A stretch of 24,376 nt of DNA from NCBI GenBank assembly GCA_037138535.1, contig JBAXIG010000017.1, positions 1 to 24,376 of the forward strand, given 5' to 3'. Made by a program: the position numbers and the translations under genes. The number at the start of each line of letters is the position of its first letter. The first letter of the stretch is position 1. The DNA is from GCA-2737595 sp037138535 (GTDB lineage: Bacteria; Actinomycetota; Actinomycetes; Nanopelagicales; Nanopelagicaceae). The notes under the pieces are model-generated. The model made no database searches, was not told the origin of the DNA, and worked only from the letters and a program-made list of their open reading frames with translations. Shown here in pieces: positions 7,789 to 14,961 of the stretch.

Positions 7789-7865
7789 CTAGACTGGGAG
7801 TCGGAGCGTGAAGAGCCAGCATCAAAAGTCAGGTAAGAGGCCGGCAGTTGCAGCGTCAAGGTAGT

Positions 7866-7873
7866 GGAGGTGA
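7866..7873 (+). promoter_or_regulatory. Strong ribosome binding site of hisD
   Basis: GGAGGTGA is a near-perfect Shine-Dalgarno sequence placed 4 nt before the ATG at 7878. It decides the hisD start against the upstream in-frame TTG at 7848. The remaining leader (7789-7865) shows no His-codon run and no obvious hairpin, so there is no sign of classical his attenuation. Confidence 0.8.
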
Positions 7874-7877
7874 CACG

Positions 7878-9200
7878 ATGGAGAGAGTTGATCTGCGCAT
7901 GGATCTTCGATCTGATCGTGGGCATTTGCGCTCTCTCATGCCACGCGCCGGAGTCGATGTCGAGAGCGTGCTCTCCACGGTCAAACCGATCATTGATCGA
8001 GTTGCTATCGGGGGAGAGGGAGCGCTCTTTGATCTCTGCGTGGAATTCGATGGAGTACGGCCTCCCTCCCTGCGCGTGCCTCAGGAAGTTATCAGTGCGT
8101 CATTGGGTGCACTTGCCCCGGAAGTGCGGTCAGCGCTCCTCGAGTCCATTCGTCGTGCTCGCATAGTGCATGAAGATCAGCGTCGCCCAGAGCACACCAC
8201 AAAAGTGGCCGCTGGTGGCACGGTCACTGAGAAATGGATTCCTGTCGAACGTGTGGGACTTTACGTTCCCGGAGGATTAGCGGTGTATCCAAGTAGTGTG
8301 GTGATGAATGTGGTGCCCGCTCAAATTGCCGGAGTTGCCAGCATCGCGGTGGCTTCACCTCCGCAACGAGATCAAGGTGGTTATCCGCATCCCACAATTC
8401 TTGCAGCGTGTGGACTTCTTGGAATTACCGAAGTCTATGCAGTCGGTGGGGCGCAGGCGATTGCCATGTTTGCATATGGATACGAAGACGGTTGTGCGCC
8501 AGTAGATATTGTTACTGGTCCTGGAAATGTTTATGTAGCTGCCGCAAAGAGATATTTGCGCGGCATTGTTGGTATCGATTCAGAAGCGGGACCAACTGAG
8601 ATCGCCGTGTTGGCCGATGATTCGGCAGATGCCGAACATGTTGCGGCAGATCTGATAAGCCAAGCCGAGCACGACACGTTAGCAGCTGCCGTTTTGGTGA
8701 CCACAAGTGAGGCACTCGCCGATGCGGTCGAAGTTGCCTTAGCGCAGCGAGTTTCACGGACCAAGCATGGCGAACGTATCGCTGCTGCATTGGCGGGAAC
8801 TCAATCTAAAATAATCATGGTTCGAGATATTAAGCAGGGGCTCGATGTCGTCGACGCCTACGCAGCAGAGCACTTAGAGATCCAAACAAAGGACGCGCGT
8901 AAAGTTGCCGAACAAGTCAAGAATGCTGGAGCCATCTTTGTGGGGCCGCACTCGCCTGTCTCTTTGGGAGATTATTGTGCAGGCTCCAACCATGTACTAC
9001 CTACAGGCGGTTGTGCCTGTCATTCGAGTGGATTATCAGTACAAACATTTTTACGCGGAGTGCATTTGATTGAGTACAATAAGGCTGCCCTTCAAGAAGT
9101 GGGAGAGTTTGTCATCACACTCGCTAGAGCGGAAGACTTGCCGGCGCATGGGGAAGCGATCAGTGCGCGATTTGAGAACGGTGAGCAGTTGCATGGCTGA
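7878..9200 (+). CDS. hisD: Histidinol dehydrogenase
   Basis: 440 aa from the ATG at 7878, supported by the strong ribosome binding site just upstream. It is a zinc enzyme that oxidises L-histidinol to histidine in two NAD+-dependent steps, the last reactions of the pathway. Signatures include GGAQAIAMFAYG, VTGPGNVYVAAAKR, the GPTEIAVLADDSAD segment, and the catalytic Glu-His pair E331/H332 (in YAAEHLEI). AGSNHVLPTGG and LSVQTFLRG follow. It is the first gene of the his cluster, the usual place in Actinobacteria, and overlaps hisC by 8 nt. Identity is firm. Confidence 0.98.
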   Translation: MERVDLRMDLRSDRGHLRSLMPRAGVDVESVLSTVKPIIDRVAIGGEGALFDLCVEFDGVRPPSLRVPQEVISASLGALAPEVRSALLESIRRARIVHEDQRRPEHTTKVAAGGTVTEKWIPVERVGLYVPGGLAVYPSSVVMNVVPAQIAGVASIAVASPPQRDQGGYPHPTILAACGLLGITEVYAVGGAQAIAMFAYGYEDGCAPVDIVTGPGNVYVAAAKRYLRGIVGIDSEAGPTEIAVLADDSADAEHVAADLISQAEHDTLAAAVLVTTSEALADAVEVALAQRVSRTKHGERIAAALAGTQSKIIMVRDIKQGLDVVDAYAAEHLEIQTKDARKVAEQVKNAGAIFVGPHSPVSLGDYCAGSNHVLPTGGCACHSSGLSVQTFLRGVHLIEYNKAALQEVGEFVITLARAEDLPAHGEAISARFENGEQLHG

Positions 9201-10329
9201 AAATAAGTGGCCAGATTGGCTCCCTGTTCGAGACGACCTCAGAGGTGAACGACCCTATGGCGCTCCTCAATTAGATGTCACTGTCCGACTAAATACCAAT
9301 GAGAATCCATATGCACTTCCAGATGCGGTGGTGGCTGATGTGGCGCGCGAGATCTCGCAGGTAGCGGTTGGTCTCAATCGCTATCCAGATCGAGACGCCA
9401 TCGAATTGCGTGGCGCGCTCGCCACTTACCTCACTTCACAAGGAGCTCCTCAGCTCTCTGTTGGGCAGGTTTGGGCCGCTAACGGCAGCAATGAGATCAT
9501 TCAGCAGATCTTCATGGCCTTTGGTGGGAATAATCGACGGGCAATTGGTTTTGTTCCCAGTTACTCAATGCACTCCAACATTGCTCGCGGCACACAAACC
9601 GCCTGGATCGACGGGGTGCGTGGCCCAGGTTTTTCTTTGACCGCAGACTCCATCGTGACGCAGGCAACGAATGCTTCGGCACACTTGGTATTCCTTACAT
9701 CGCCGAACAATCCAACGGGAACATCGCTTGATCCCAAAATTATTTCTCTTGTTGCTGCGGCAATGCCGTCTGCGCTGATTGTCGTAGATGAAGCCTATGG
9801 CGAATTCTTGCGAGATAAATCAAAGAGTGCCCTTGCTCTCCTTTCTGGCGTAAATAATGTGGTGGTCTCTAGAACCATGAGCAAGGCATTTGGACTTGCC
9901 GGAGCTCGGGTGGGATATCTAGTCGGCGATGAGTCAGTGGTGGATGCCATCCAGTTGGTGCGGTTGCCGTATCACTTAGGAGCACATACGCAATCGATTG
10001 CTTTGGTCGCGCTCCGACATGCTTCCCTACTCTTAGAAAACGTAGAACGCATTAAAGAGCAGCGGAATCGAATCGTCTCTGAATTAACTGTGATGGGGTT
10101 GTCTCCAGAACTTTCAGATGCCAACTTTGTGCTCTTTGGCGGTCTGGGAGATGCCGGAAAGGTGTGGAAGGACTTAGTCGCCAAAAGTGTGCTCATTCGA
10201 GATGTAGGACTCGCTGGGATGCTCAGGGTTACGGCTGGCACCGCGGAAGAGACTACGATTTTCCTAGATTCGTTGCGGGCGATTCTTAAAGCCAAAAGCG
10301 CCAATACCAACAGTGAGAGTAAGGGGTAG
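9193..10329 (+). CDS. hisC: Histidinol-phosphate aminotransferase
   Basis: 378 aa from the ATG at 9193. A GTG at 9181 in frame would add four residues. A longer frame running back to 9070 only reads through hisD in another frame. It is a fold-type I PLP enzyme that converts imidazole-acetol phosphate to L-histidinol phosphate using glutamate. Seen: NTNENPY near the N-terminus, FLTSPNNPTGT, VVDEAYGEF, and the PLP-binding lysine K231 in SRTMSKAFGLAG. The start overlaps hisD by 8 nt. Specificity is supported by its place in the his cluster; related aminotransferases can also accept aromatic substrates. Confidence 0.95.
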   Translation: MAENKWPDWLPVRDDLRGERPYGAPQLDVTVRLNTNENPYALPDAVVADVAREISQVAVGLNRYPDRDAIELRGALATYLTSQGAPQLSVGQVWAANGSNEIIQQIFMAFGGNNRRAIGFVPSYSMHSNIARGTQTAWIDGVRGPGFSLTADSIVTQATNASAHLVFLTSPNNPTGTSLDPKIISLVAAAMPSALIVVDEAYGEFLRDKSKSALALLSGVNNVVVSRTMSKAFGLAGARVGYLVGDESVVDAIQLVRLPYHLGAHTQSIALVALRHASLLLENVERIKEQRNRIVSELTVMGLSPELSDANFVLFGGLGDAGKVWKDLVAKSVLIRDVGLAGMLRVTAGTAEETTIFLDSLRAILKAKSANTNSESKG

Positions 10330-10331
10330 AG

Positions 10332-10919
10332 ATGGCTCGAGTAGCACGAGTTGAGCGCGTCACGAAGGAGTCAAGCGTGACAGTTGAATTGAATATTGAT
10401 GGGACCGGCAATGTCACTGTCGATACTGGAGTTCCCTTTTTTGATCACATGCTGGGCCAATTAGGCAAGCACTCTGGATTTGATCTCACTGTCACCACGA
10501 CTGGTGATACTCATGTTGATGCGCACCACACGGTCGAAGACACTTCATTAGCCGTGGGACAAGCACTCCGTGAAGCGCTCGGGGATAAGGCTGGTATCCG
10601 TCGCTTTGGTGATGCGCTTGTACCCCTTGATGAATGTCTCGTGCAGGCAGCAGTTGACCTCTCAGGGCGCCCTTATCTAGTACACCGAGAGCCTGAGATT
10701 GTGGAGTTGATCGGAACATACGACACCACCTTGACGCGACATATATGGGAATCCTTCGTTGCCGAAGCGCGGGTGTGCTTGCATGTGCGCGTACTCGAAG
10801 GGCGAAATGCCCATCACGTTGTGGAGGCGCAATTCAAAGCGGTTGCTCGCGCGTTACGCGATGCCGTTGCTCTTGATGATCGAGTCGTGGGCGTACCATC
10901 GACTAAGGGATCCCTCTGA
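10332..10919 (+). CDS. hisB: Imidazoleglycerol-phosphate dehydratase
   Basis: 195 aa, the length of the monofunctional actinobacterial enzyme with no fused phosphatase domain. It dehydrates imidazoleglycerol phosphate to imidazole-acetol phosphate at a di-manganese site. The metal-binding repeats are visible: FFDHMLGQLGKHS, DAHHTVEDT and NAHHVVEAQFKA. The ATG lies 2 nt after the hisC stop, with AAGGGG upstream as ribosome binding site. Because there is no phosphatase domain, histidinol-phosphate phosphatase must be encoded elsewhere. Identity is firm. Confidence 0.98.
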   Translation: MARVARVERVTKESSVTVELNIDGTGNVTVDTGVPFFDHMLGQLGKHSGFDLTVTTTGDTHVDAHHTVEDTSLAVGQALREALGDKAGIRRFGDALVPLDECLVQAAVDLSGRPYLVHREPEIVELIGTYDTTLTRHIWESFVAEARVCLHVRVLEGRNAHHVVEAQFKAVARALRDAVALDDRVVGVPSTKGSL

Positions 10920-10921
10920 GC

Positions 10922-11572
10922 GTGCCGAACGTCGCAATTCTTGACTACGGCTCAGGAAATATTCGATCCGCCGAGCGCGCATTGATGGCGGCTGGGGCCG
11001 ACGTCTTAATCACCTCGAACCACGCAGATTTGCTTGCGGCAGACGGTGTGGTGCTTCCTGGAGTTGGTGCGTTTGATGCGTGCGTCAAGGGATTGCGATC
11101 CGTTGATGGTGATCAAGTGATTGATACTCGCCTGGCTGGTGGGTTGCCGGTCTTGGCAATCTGTGTTGGTATGCAAATTCTTTTTACTAGCGGTATCGAA
11201 CATGGCATTACCACTGAAGGAATGTCGCAATGGCCAGGCGAAGTCACTGAACTCATTGCGCCGATAGTTCCTCATATGGGCTGGAATACCGTGGAAACGT
11301 CGCCAGGCTCGCAACTTTTTCAAGGAGTCGAAGAGGAACGATTCTATTTCGTGCACTCTTACGCGGCAAAGGCGTGGGAGCTGCCGCCATCAGAACGTAT
11401 GGCGCCTCCTATTCTTACCTGGAGTCACCACGGTGAGCGTTTCCTTGCCGCAGTAGAAAATGGAGCGCTCTCTGCGACGCAATTCCATCCGGAGAAATCG
11501 GGCGCCGCCGGTGTTGCGTTATTGCGTAACTGGATCAATACATTTTCTTCTAGCCCGTCTAGGGGCAAATGA
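10922..11572 (+). CDS. hisH: Imidazole glycerol phosphate synthase, glutaminase subunit
   Basis: 216 aa from a GTG start 2 nt after hisB. It is a class I glutamine amidotransferase that supplies ammonia to HisF. The catalytic triad is visible: C81 in AICVGMQ, and H189 and E191 in FHPEKSG. The PGVGAFDAC oxyanion-side loop is near residue 42. HisH and HisF work as a heterodimer, but here hisF lies two genes further on, at 12623. The stop overlaps the next small membrane-protein gene (ATGA, 4 nt). Identity is firm. Confidence 0.97.
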   Translation: MPNVAILDYGSGNIRSAERALMAAGADVLITSNHADLLAADGVVLPGVGAFDACVKGLRSVDGDQVIDTRLAGGLPVLAICVGMQILFTSGIEHGITTEGMSQWPGEVTELIAPIVPHMGWNTVETSPGSQLFQGVEEERFYFVHSYAAKAWELPPSERMAPPILTWSHHGERFLAAVENGALSATQFHPEKSGAAGVALLRNWINTFSSSPSRGK

Positions 11573-11892
11573 TGAGTCGGGAACGCGCGATGCGCCGAGA
11601 AGCTCAAGAGCGGGAACGCTCGGCACGCATTTCGGCGGCCTCCGAGCGCGAAGAAGTGCGACGTGAGAAGAGGGCTCGTAAGGCGCGCATCAAGGATCGG
11701 TTTACGCCGACTCAAAAACCTGGCGTTCTTGCGCGCCGCACACGTAGGCGTGCACTTCTTGTGACATTTTTTCTACTTATTATTAATTTCTTCATTTGGC
11801 TTTTCATCCCAGAAGCCACAATCGGTGGGATTGTGTTGACCTTGCTCCTGCTACCGCTCATCCGCACTTTCATTGTGGAACGGCGGAATTGA
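11569..11892 (+). CDS. Small membrane protein of unknown function inside the his cluster
   Basis: 107 aa. I do not recognise a named family. The first ~65 residues are very rich in Arg, Glu, Lys and Ala and probably form a long charged helix or coiled coil in the cytoplasm. Two hydrophobic segments follow (about 64-82 and 85-101), with a short turn between them. The start overlaps the hisH stop in ATGA, and the stop lies 2 nt before hisA, so it is certainly transcribed and probably translated with the pathway genes. A second ATG directly after the first (11572) is an equally possible start. Nothing in the sequence suggests an enzyme. Why a membrane protein sits between hisH and hisA is not known. 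Confidence 0.8.
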   Translation: MMSRERAMRREAQERERSARISAASEREEVRREKRARKARIKDRFTPTQKPGVLARRTRRRALLVTFFLLIINFFIWLFIPEATIGGIVLTLLLLPLIRTFIVERRN

Positions 11893-11894
11893 GA

Positions 11895-12626
11895 ATGGGA
11901 AATGAATTAATCCTCCTTCCGGCAATCGACGTCGTCGACGGTCAAGCTGTCAGGCTCACCCAAGGCGAGCTCTCTGAGAAGAGCGTGTATGGAGATCCAC
12001 TTGAAGCGGCCACAGCATTCGCGCAAGCAGGAGCGGAGTGGATTCACTTTGTCGATCTTGATGCCGCCTTTGGTCGCGGATCAAATCGCGCGCTGATGCA
12101 CCGAGTCATTGGTGAAGTGGGTATCAAGGTTGAACTTACTGGTGGTATTCGAGATGACGCGTCCTTACGTGAAGCTCTTGCCTCTGGTTGTGCACGCGTC
12201 AATTTGGGAACTGCCGCCCTAGAAAACCCTGAGTGGACTAAGCGCTGCATAGAAGAGTTTGGTGATCGAATTGCAGTGGGGTTAGATGTGCGCGGACATA
12301 CTCTGGCAACTCGAGGATGGACGGAAGATGCGGGCAATATCTTCGAGGCTCTCGCACGACTTGATGAAGATGGTTGCGCTAGGTATGTGGTGACAGACGT
12401 TTCCAAGGACGGCACTCTTCAGGGTCCCAATCTCCAATTACTGCGTGAAGTCATGAGGGTGACCTCGCGCCCCGTGGTGGCAAGTGGGGGCATCTCCTCA
12501 CTTGCCGATGTCATCGCGTTGCGTGCGCTGGTGGGCGAGGGGCTCGAAGGCGCGATTATTGGCAAGGCGCTCTACTCGGGAGCATTTACTCTTCAAGAGG
12601 CGCTGCAAGTCGCAGGTGCGCGATGA
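11895..12626 (+). CDS. hisA: HisA / PriA-type phosphoribosyl isomerase
   Basis: 243 aa from the ATG at 11895; an upstream in-frame extension reads through the previous gene. It is a (beta/alpha)8 barrel that isomerises ProFAR to PRFAR in histidine synthesis. In Actinobacteria the same protein (PriA) also does the TrpF step of tryptophan synthesis. PriA-type residues are all seen: D12 in LLPAIDVVDG, R20, R140 and W142 in TRGWTED, and D172 in SKDGTLQG. By position these match D11, R19, R143, W145 and D175 of the Mycobacterium tuberculosis enzyme. The sequence therefore looks bifunctional, although no trp gene is adjacent. The end overlaps hisF by 4 nt (ATGA). Confidence 0.95.
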   Translation: MGNELILLPAIDVVDGQAVRLTQGELSEKSVYGDPLEAATAFAQAGAEWIHFVDLDAAFGRGSNRALMHRVIGEVGIKVELTGGIRDDASLREALASGCARVNLGTAALENPEWTKRCIEEFGDRIAVGLDVRGHTLATRGWTEDAGNIFEALARLDEDGCARYVVTDVSKDGTLQGPNLQLLREVMRVTSRPVVASGGISSLADVIALRALVGEGLEGAIIGKALYSGAFTLQEALQVAGAR

Positions 12627-13384
12627 CATTGGCTATCCGCGTTATTCCCTGCCTTGATGTTGACAATGGTCGAGTCGTGAAAGGTGTCAATTTTGCACAC
12701 TTGAAAGATGCAGGCGATCCTGTTGAACTTGCTAGTCGCTACGATCTTGCTGGAGCCGATGAACTCACCTTCCTCGATATCACGGCGAGCAGCGGTAATC
12801 GAGGCACAGTCCTCGATGTTGTTCGTCGCACTGCTGAAACTCTTTTTATTCCACTCACCGTGGGGGGCGGTATTCGCAGTGTCGATGATGTTGATGCGCT
12901 TTTAAGGGCCGGAGCTGACAAAATCTCAATTAACACAGCCGCTATCGCGAGACCTTCATTGATATCAGAAATATCGCAACGTTTTGGGAATCAAGTTCTA
13001 GTGCTCTCGGTGGATGCGCGGAGAAACATTAGTAGCCGTAGCGGGTTTGAAGTGACCACACATGGAGGTCGGGAGAGCGCGGGTATTGATGCCCTCGACT
13101 GGGTGTCGCAAGCGGTGCAACTGGGAGTCGGGGAGATTCTGCTCAATTCCATGGATGCCGATGGCACAAAGAGCGGTTTTGATATTGAAATGATCTCGAT
13201 GGTGCGTGAACGAATTTCTTGTCCATTGATTGCTAGTGGGGGAGCCGGCAAGGCTGAACACTTCGTTGACGCCGCTCATGCCGGGGCTGATGCGCTACTT
13301 GCGGCAAGCATTTTCCACTTCGGGGAAGTGAGCATCGCAGAAGTGAAAGACGCGCTGCGCTCTGCAGGTGTTACCACTCGCTGA
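12623..13384 (+). CDS. hisF: Imidazole glycerol phosphate synthase, cyclase subunit
   Basis: 253 aa, full length. A (beta/alpha)8 barrel that joins ammonia from HisH to PRFAR, giving imidazole glycerol phosphate and AICAR. The catalytic aspartates are D12 (in IPCLDVDNGRVVKG) and D131 (in LSVDARR). The phosphate-binding stretches VGGGIRS near 81-86 and ASGGAGK near 208-214 are present. The start overlaps the hisA stop (ATGA). Identity is firm. Confidence 0.98.
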   Translation: MTLAIRVIPCLDVDNGRVVKGVNFAHLKDAGDPVELASRYDLAGADELTFLDITASSGNRGTVLDVVRRTAETLFIPLTVGGGIRSVDDVDALLRAGADKISINTAAIARPSLISEISQRFGNQVLVLSVDARRNISSRSGFEVTTHGGRESAGIDALDWVSQAVQLGVGEILLNSMDADGTKSGFDIEMISMVRERISCPLIASGGAGKAEHFVDAAHAGADALLAASIFHFGEVSIAEVKDALRSAGVTTR

Positions 13385-13400
13385 AGTCGCATTTCTCCTC

Positions 13401-13406
13401 TAACCT
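13401..13406 (+). promoter_or_regulatory. Possible -10 element for a leaderless transcript of the TIGR03085-like gene
   Basis: TAACCT (TANNNT pattern) ends 6 nt before the ATG at 13413, and no Shine-Dalgarno sequence is visible. The gap after hisF (28 nt) is large enough for a new promoter inside the cluster. There is no clear -35. Confidence 0.35.
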
Positions 13407-13412
13407 CGAGTT

Positions 13413-14027
13413 ATGTCTGAATCACTAGCGCATACTGAGCGCATCGCCCTTGTAGCGCTCTTCCGCAAGCTCGGCCCAACTGCTCCCACTCTGTGCGCAG
13501 GTTGGCGCACGTCAGACCTGCTCGCTCATTTAGTTCTTCGCGAGCGTAAGCCAGTTGCCGCATTGGGAATCTTGGCCCCCTCTTTGAGCGCGCGCACTGA
13601 ACGATTGACGTTGGAATTAGCTCATGATTTTGAGGCAAATATTCGTCTCTTTGAAAGTGGTCCACCGGCGTGGAATCCCATGCGCTATTTAGATGCCGTG
13701 GTCAATGGCTCTGAAATGTTGATCCATCACGAAGATGTGTTGCGGGCGCAGTCAGAGTGGAAGCCCCGAGTACTCCCAGGCGAGGGGCGCCAAGAAGCGC
13801 GTCGAATTCTTCGCGGAGCCGCGCAATTGATGACTAGGGGAGTAAAGGTAAAGGTACGTCCTGATCCGGCAGGAGCCCTCACTCCCGCCAATGGCGAAGT
13901 GGTGATCCGCGGCGACGAAGTCGACATCTTGTTGCGAATTTCAGGGAGACGTACCAACGTCAACGTGACGATCTTGGGTGCAGCAAACGATATTCAACTC
14001 TTCGAAAATTCTCGCCTCGGCATTTAA
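13413..14027 (+). CDS. TIGR03085-like metal-binding protein (DinB / mycothiol-dependent maleylpyruvate isomerase fold)
   Basis: 204 aa. The N-terminus reads TLCAGWRTSDLLAHLVLRER, the typical start of the TIGR03085 / maleylpyruvate isomerase N-terminal family. The conserved His of the AHL motif, and IHHEDVLRAQ near residue 109, supply the expected metal-ligand histidines. Family members form a four-helix bundle that binds a divalent metal; some use mycothiol, the actinobacterial thiol. The substrate of this subgroup is not known. The gene sits between hisF and hisI, a placement seen in other Actinobacteria, but nothing links it to histidine chemistry. The family call is good; the role is open. 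Confidence 0.82.
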   Translation: MSESLAHTERIALVALFRKLGPTAPTLCAGWRTSDLLAHLVLRERKPVAALGILAPSLSARTERLTLELAHDFEANIRLFESGPPAWNPMRYLDAVVNGSEMLIHHEDVLRAQSEWKPRVLPGEGRQEARRILRGAAQLMTRGVKVKVRPDPAGALTPANGEVVIRGDEVDILLRISGRRTNVNVTILGAANDIQLFENSRLGI

Positions 14028-14066
14028 TCTCGCGCATGAGCGCTCCTTTTTTGAGAGGCTTCTACT

Positions 14067-14405
14067 ATGGCTGTTTTCGATTTCTCCACCGCTGAAATTA
14101 AATGGAACTCCGAAGGGCTGGTTCCGGCAATCGTCCAGGATGCACCTTCTGGAGAGGTACTCATGCTCGCCTGGGTGAACGCCAGCGCACTTGAGCTCAC
14201 GCAAACTCAAGGTTTGGCGACGTATTGGAGTCGCAGCCGAAAAGAAATATGGACCAAGGGTGCCACTTCCGGCCATACACAGCGGGTGGTACGGATCTCT
14301 CTCGATTGCGATGGGGACACATTGCTTTACCAGGTAGAGCAAGAAGGCGCGGCCTGTCATACGGGGGAGCGCACCTGCTTCGTGGGACGAAGCGATCGTC
14401 CGTGA
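14067..14405 (+). CDS. hisI: Phosphoribosyl-AMP cyclohydrolase
   Basis: 112 aa, the single-domain form without a fused HisE domain. It opens the adenine ring of phosphoribosyl-AMP in the third step of histidine synthesis. The magnesium aspartates D80, D82 and D84 and the zinc cysteines C81, C97 and C104 are visible in LDCDGD and the C-terminal HTGERTC segment. TYWSRSRKEIWTKGATSG is the other family signature. GAGAGG at 14053-14058 serves as ribosome binding site. The end overlaps the next gene by 4 nt (GTGA). Identity is firm. Confidence 0.98.
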   Translation: MAVFDFSTAEIKWNSEGLVPAIVQDAPSGEVLMLAWVNASALELTQTQGLATYWSRSRKEIWTKGATSGHTQRVVRISLDCDGDTLLYQVEQEGAACHTGERTCFVGRSDRP

Positions 14406-14683
14406 TTTATCGCGTGGGGCTGGGTGTGCTCCTGATGGTGGGCGGGGTTCGCCTTTGGGGGACGAGCGGCGCGCTGCCGCTTGCTGCCCCTGCGCTTGGT
14501 TTAGGCGCACTCTGGACACTCTGGACACTCTGGTCCCGTCGACGAGGCAGTAAACCTGCTGGGTCCAGTAAGTCCAGCAGTAGGTATGACTATCGCCGGG
14601 GTGATGCGTGGGCTCAACTGGATCAGGGTCAGGACCCGACGCTGAGGGAGCCTGCAGCGGGGGAAGAAATACCCAACTCTTAG
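14402..14683 (+). CDS. Shortened Trp-operon-associated membrane protein (TIGR02234 / Trp_oprn_chp-like)
   Basis: 93 aa from a GTG at 14402 that overlaps the hisI stop (GTGA). A longer frame upstream only reads through hisI. Two hydrophobic segments (about 4-19 and 24-42) are followed by a polar tail containing SSSRYDYRRGDAWAQLDQGQDPT. That tail resembles the C-terminus of the TIGR02234 family, whose genes normally sit between trpE and trpC. The family is about twice as long, with about four membrane segments, so the N-terminal half seems to be missing here. A three-copy LWT repeat lies at the end of the second segment. The assignment rests on the tail and on position; function is unknown even for full-length members. 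Confidence 0.6.
   Translation: MIYRVGLGVLLMVGGVRLWGTSGALPLAAPALGLGALWTLWTLWSRRRGSKPAGSSKSSSRYDYRRGDAWAQLDQGQDPTLREPAAGEEIPNS
14508..14533 (+). repeat. 9-nt tandem repeat (three copies) coding LWTLWTLW
   Basis: The unit CACTCTGGA occurs at 14508-14516 and 14517-14525, and as CACTCTGG at 14526-14533. It keeps the reading frame and yields three Leu-Trp pairs at the membrane edge. Slippage would add or remove three residues. Confidence 0.9.
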
Positions 14684-14696
14684 TAAGATGACTTAC
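14683..14696. promoter_or_regulatory. Small inverted repeat between the shortened membrane-protein gene and the HGxxPAAW gene
   Basis: GTAAG-ATGA-CTTAC forms a 5-bp stem with a 4-base loop right at the upstream stop codon. It contains TAAGAT, which fits a TANNNT -10 box, so it may mark a promoter or operator for the 14734 gene. It has no U-run, so it is not a standard terminator. Weak evidence. Confidence 0.25.
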
Positions 14697-14733
14697 ATTC
14701 ACCTAAATATCGTCAATGGAAGAAGGCGGACGG

Positions 14734-14961
14734 ATGAGTACCGAGCACGAAGATAACCACGGCCAAACTGTTGCCGCTTGGACAGCGGTCATCATCATGT
14801 TGGTAGGCAGCACTGTCTCGGCTATCGCCGTGGTCATTTCCTCACCTTTGATCTTTTGGATAGGTATGGTGATTTGCCTACTGGGCGGAATCGCTGGTCT
14901 CGTGTTGCGCAGCATGGGCTATGGACAAAAGCGCACGGTTTTGCACGTCGGTGGGCGTTAA
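14734..14961 (+). CDS. HGxxPAAW-family small membrane protein
   Basis: 75 aa from the ATG at 14734, preceded by AGAAGGCGG at 7-nt spacing; an ATG at 14716 would add six residues. The N-terminus reads HGQTVAAWTAV, a variant of the HGxxPAAWTAV signature, with Val in place of Pro. Two membrane segments follow (about 17-36 and 44-65), then a short RSMGYGQK cytoplasmic end typical of the family. In other Actinobacteria this gene lies inside the trp operon, next to trpC. Here the trp genes are absent, but the protein looks intact. Function is unknown. Confidence 0.8.
   Translation: MSTEHEDNHGQTVAAWTAVIIMLVGSTVSAIAVVISSPLIFWIGMVICLLGGIAGLVLRSMGYGQKRTVLHVGGR

Noticed and set aside
7789..7865. Leader before hisD as an attenuator or riboswitch
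   Set aside because: No His-rich leader peptide, no clear paired stems and no known aptamer pattern were seen.
9070..9192. Upstream extension of hisC inside hisD
   Set aside because: The extra residues only read hisD in another frame; the ATG at 9193 gives the normal HisC N-terminus.
14038..14050. Possible terminator before hisI (GAGCGCTC followed by a T-run)
   Set aside because: The stem is at most 4 bp with a usable loop, and the site lies inside a co-directional cluster; not strong enough to call.
14225..14401. Extension of the shortened membrane protein back to 14225
   Set aside because: This stretch is a different frame of hisI and is Arg-rich and unlike the family; the GTGA start at 14402 fits the local coupling pattern.
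13941..14702. Long minus-strand open frame (253 codons) opposite hisI and the small membrane protein
   Set aside because: It is antisense to well-supported genes, has a low-complexity Pro/Ser/Arg composition, no ribosome binding site and no recognisable domain.
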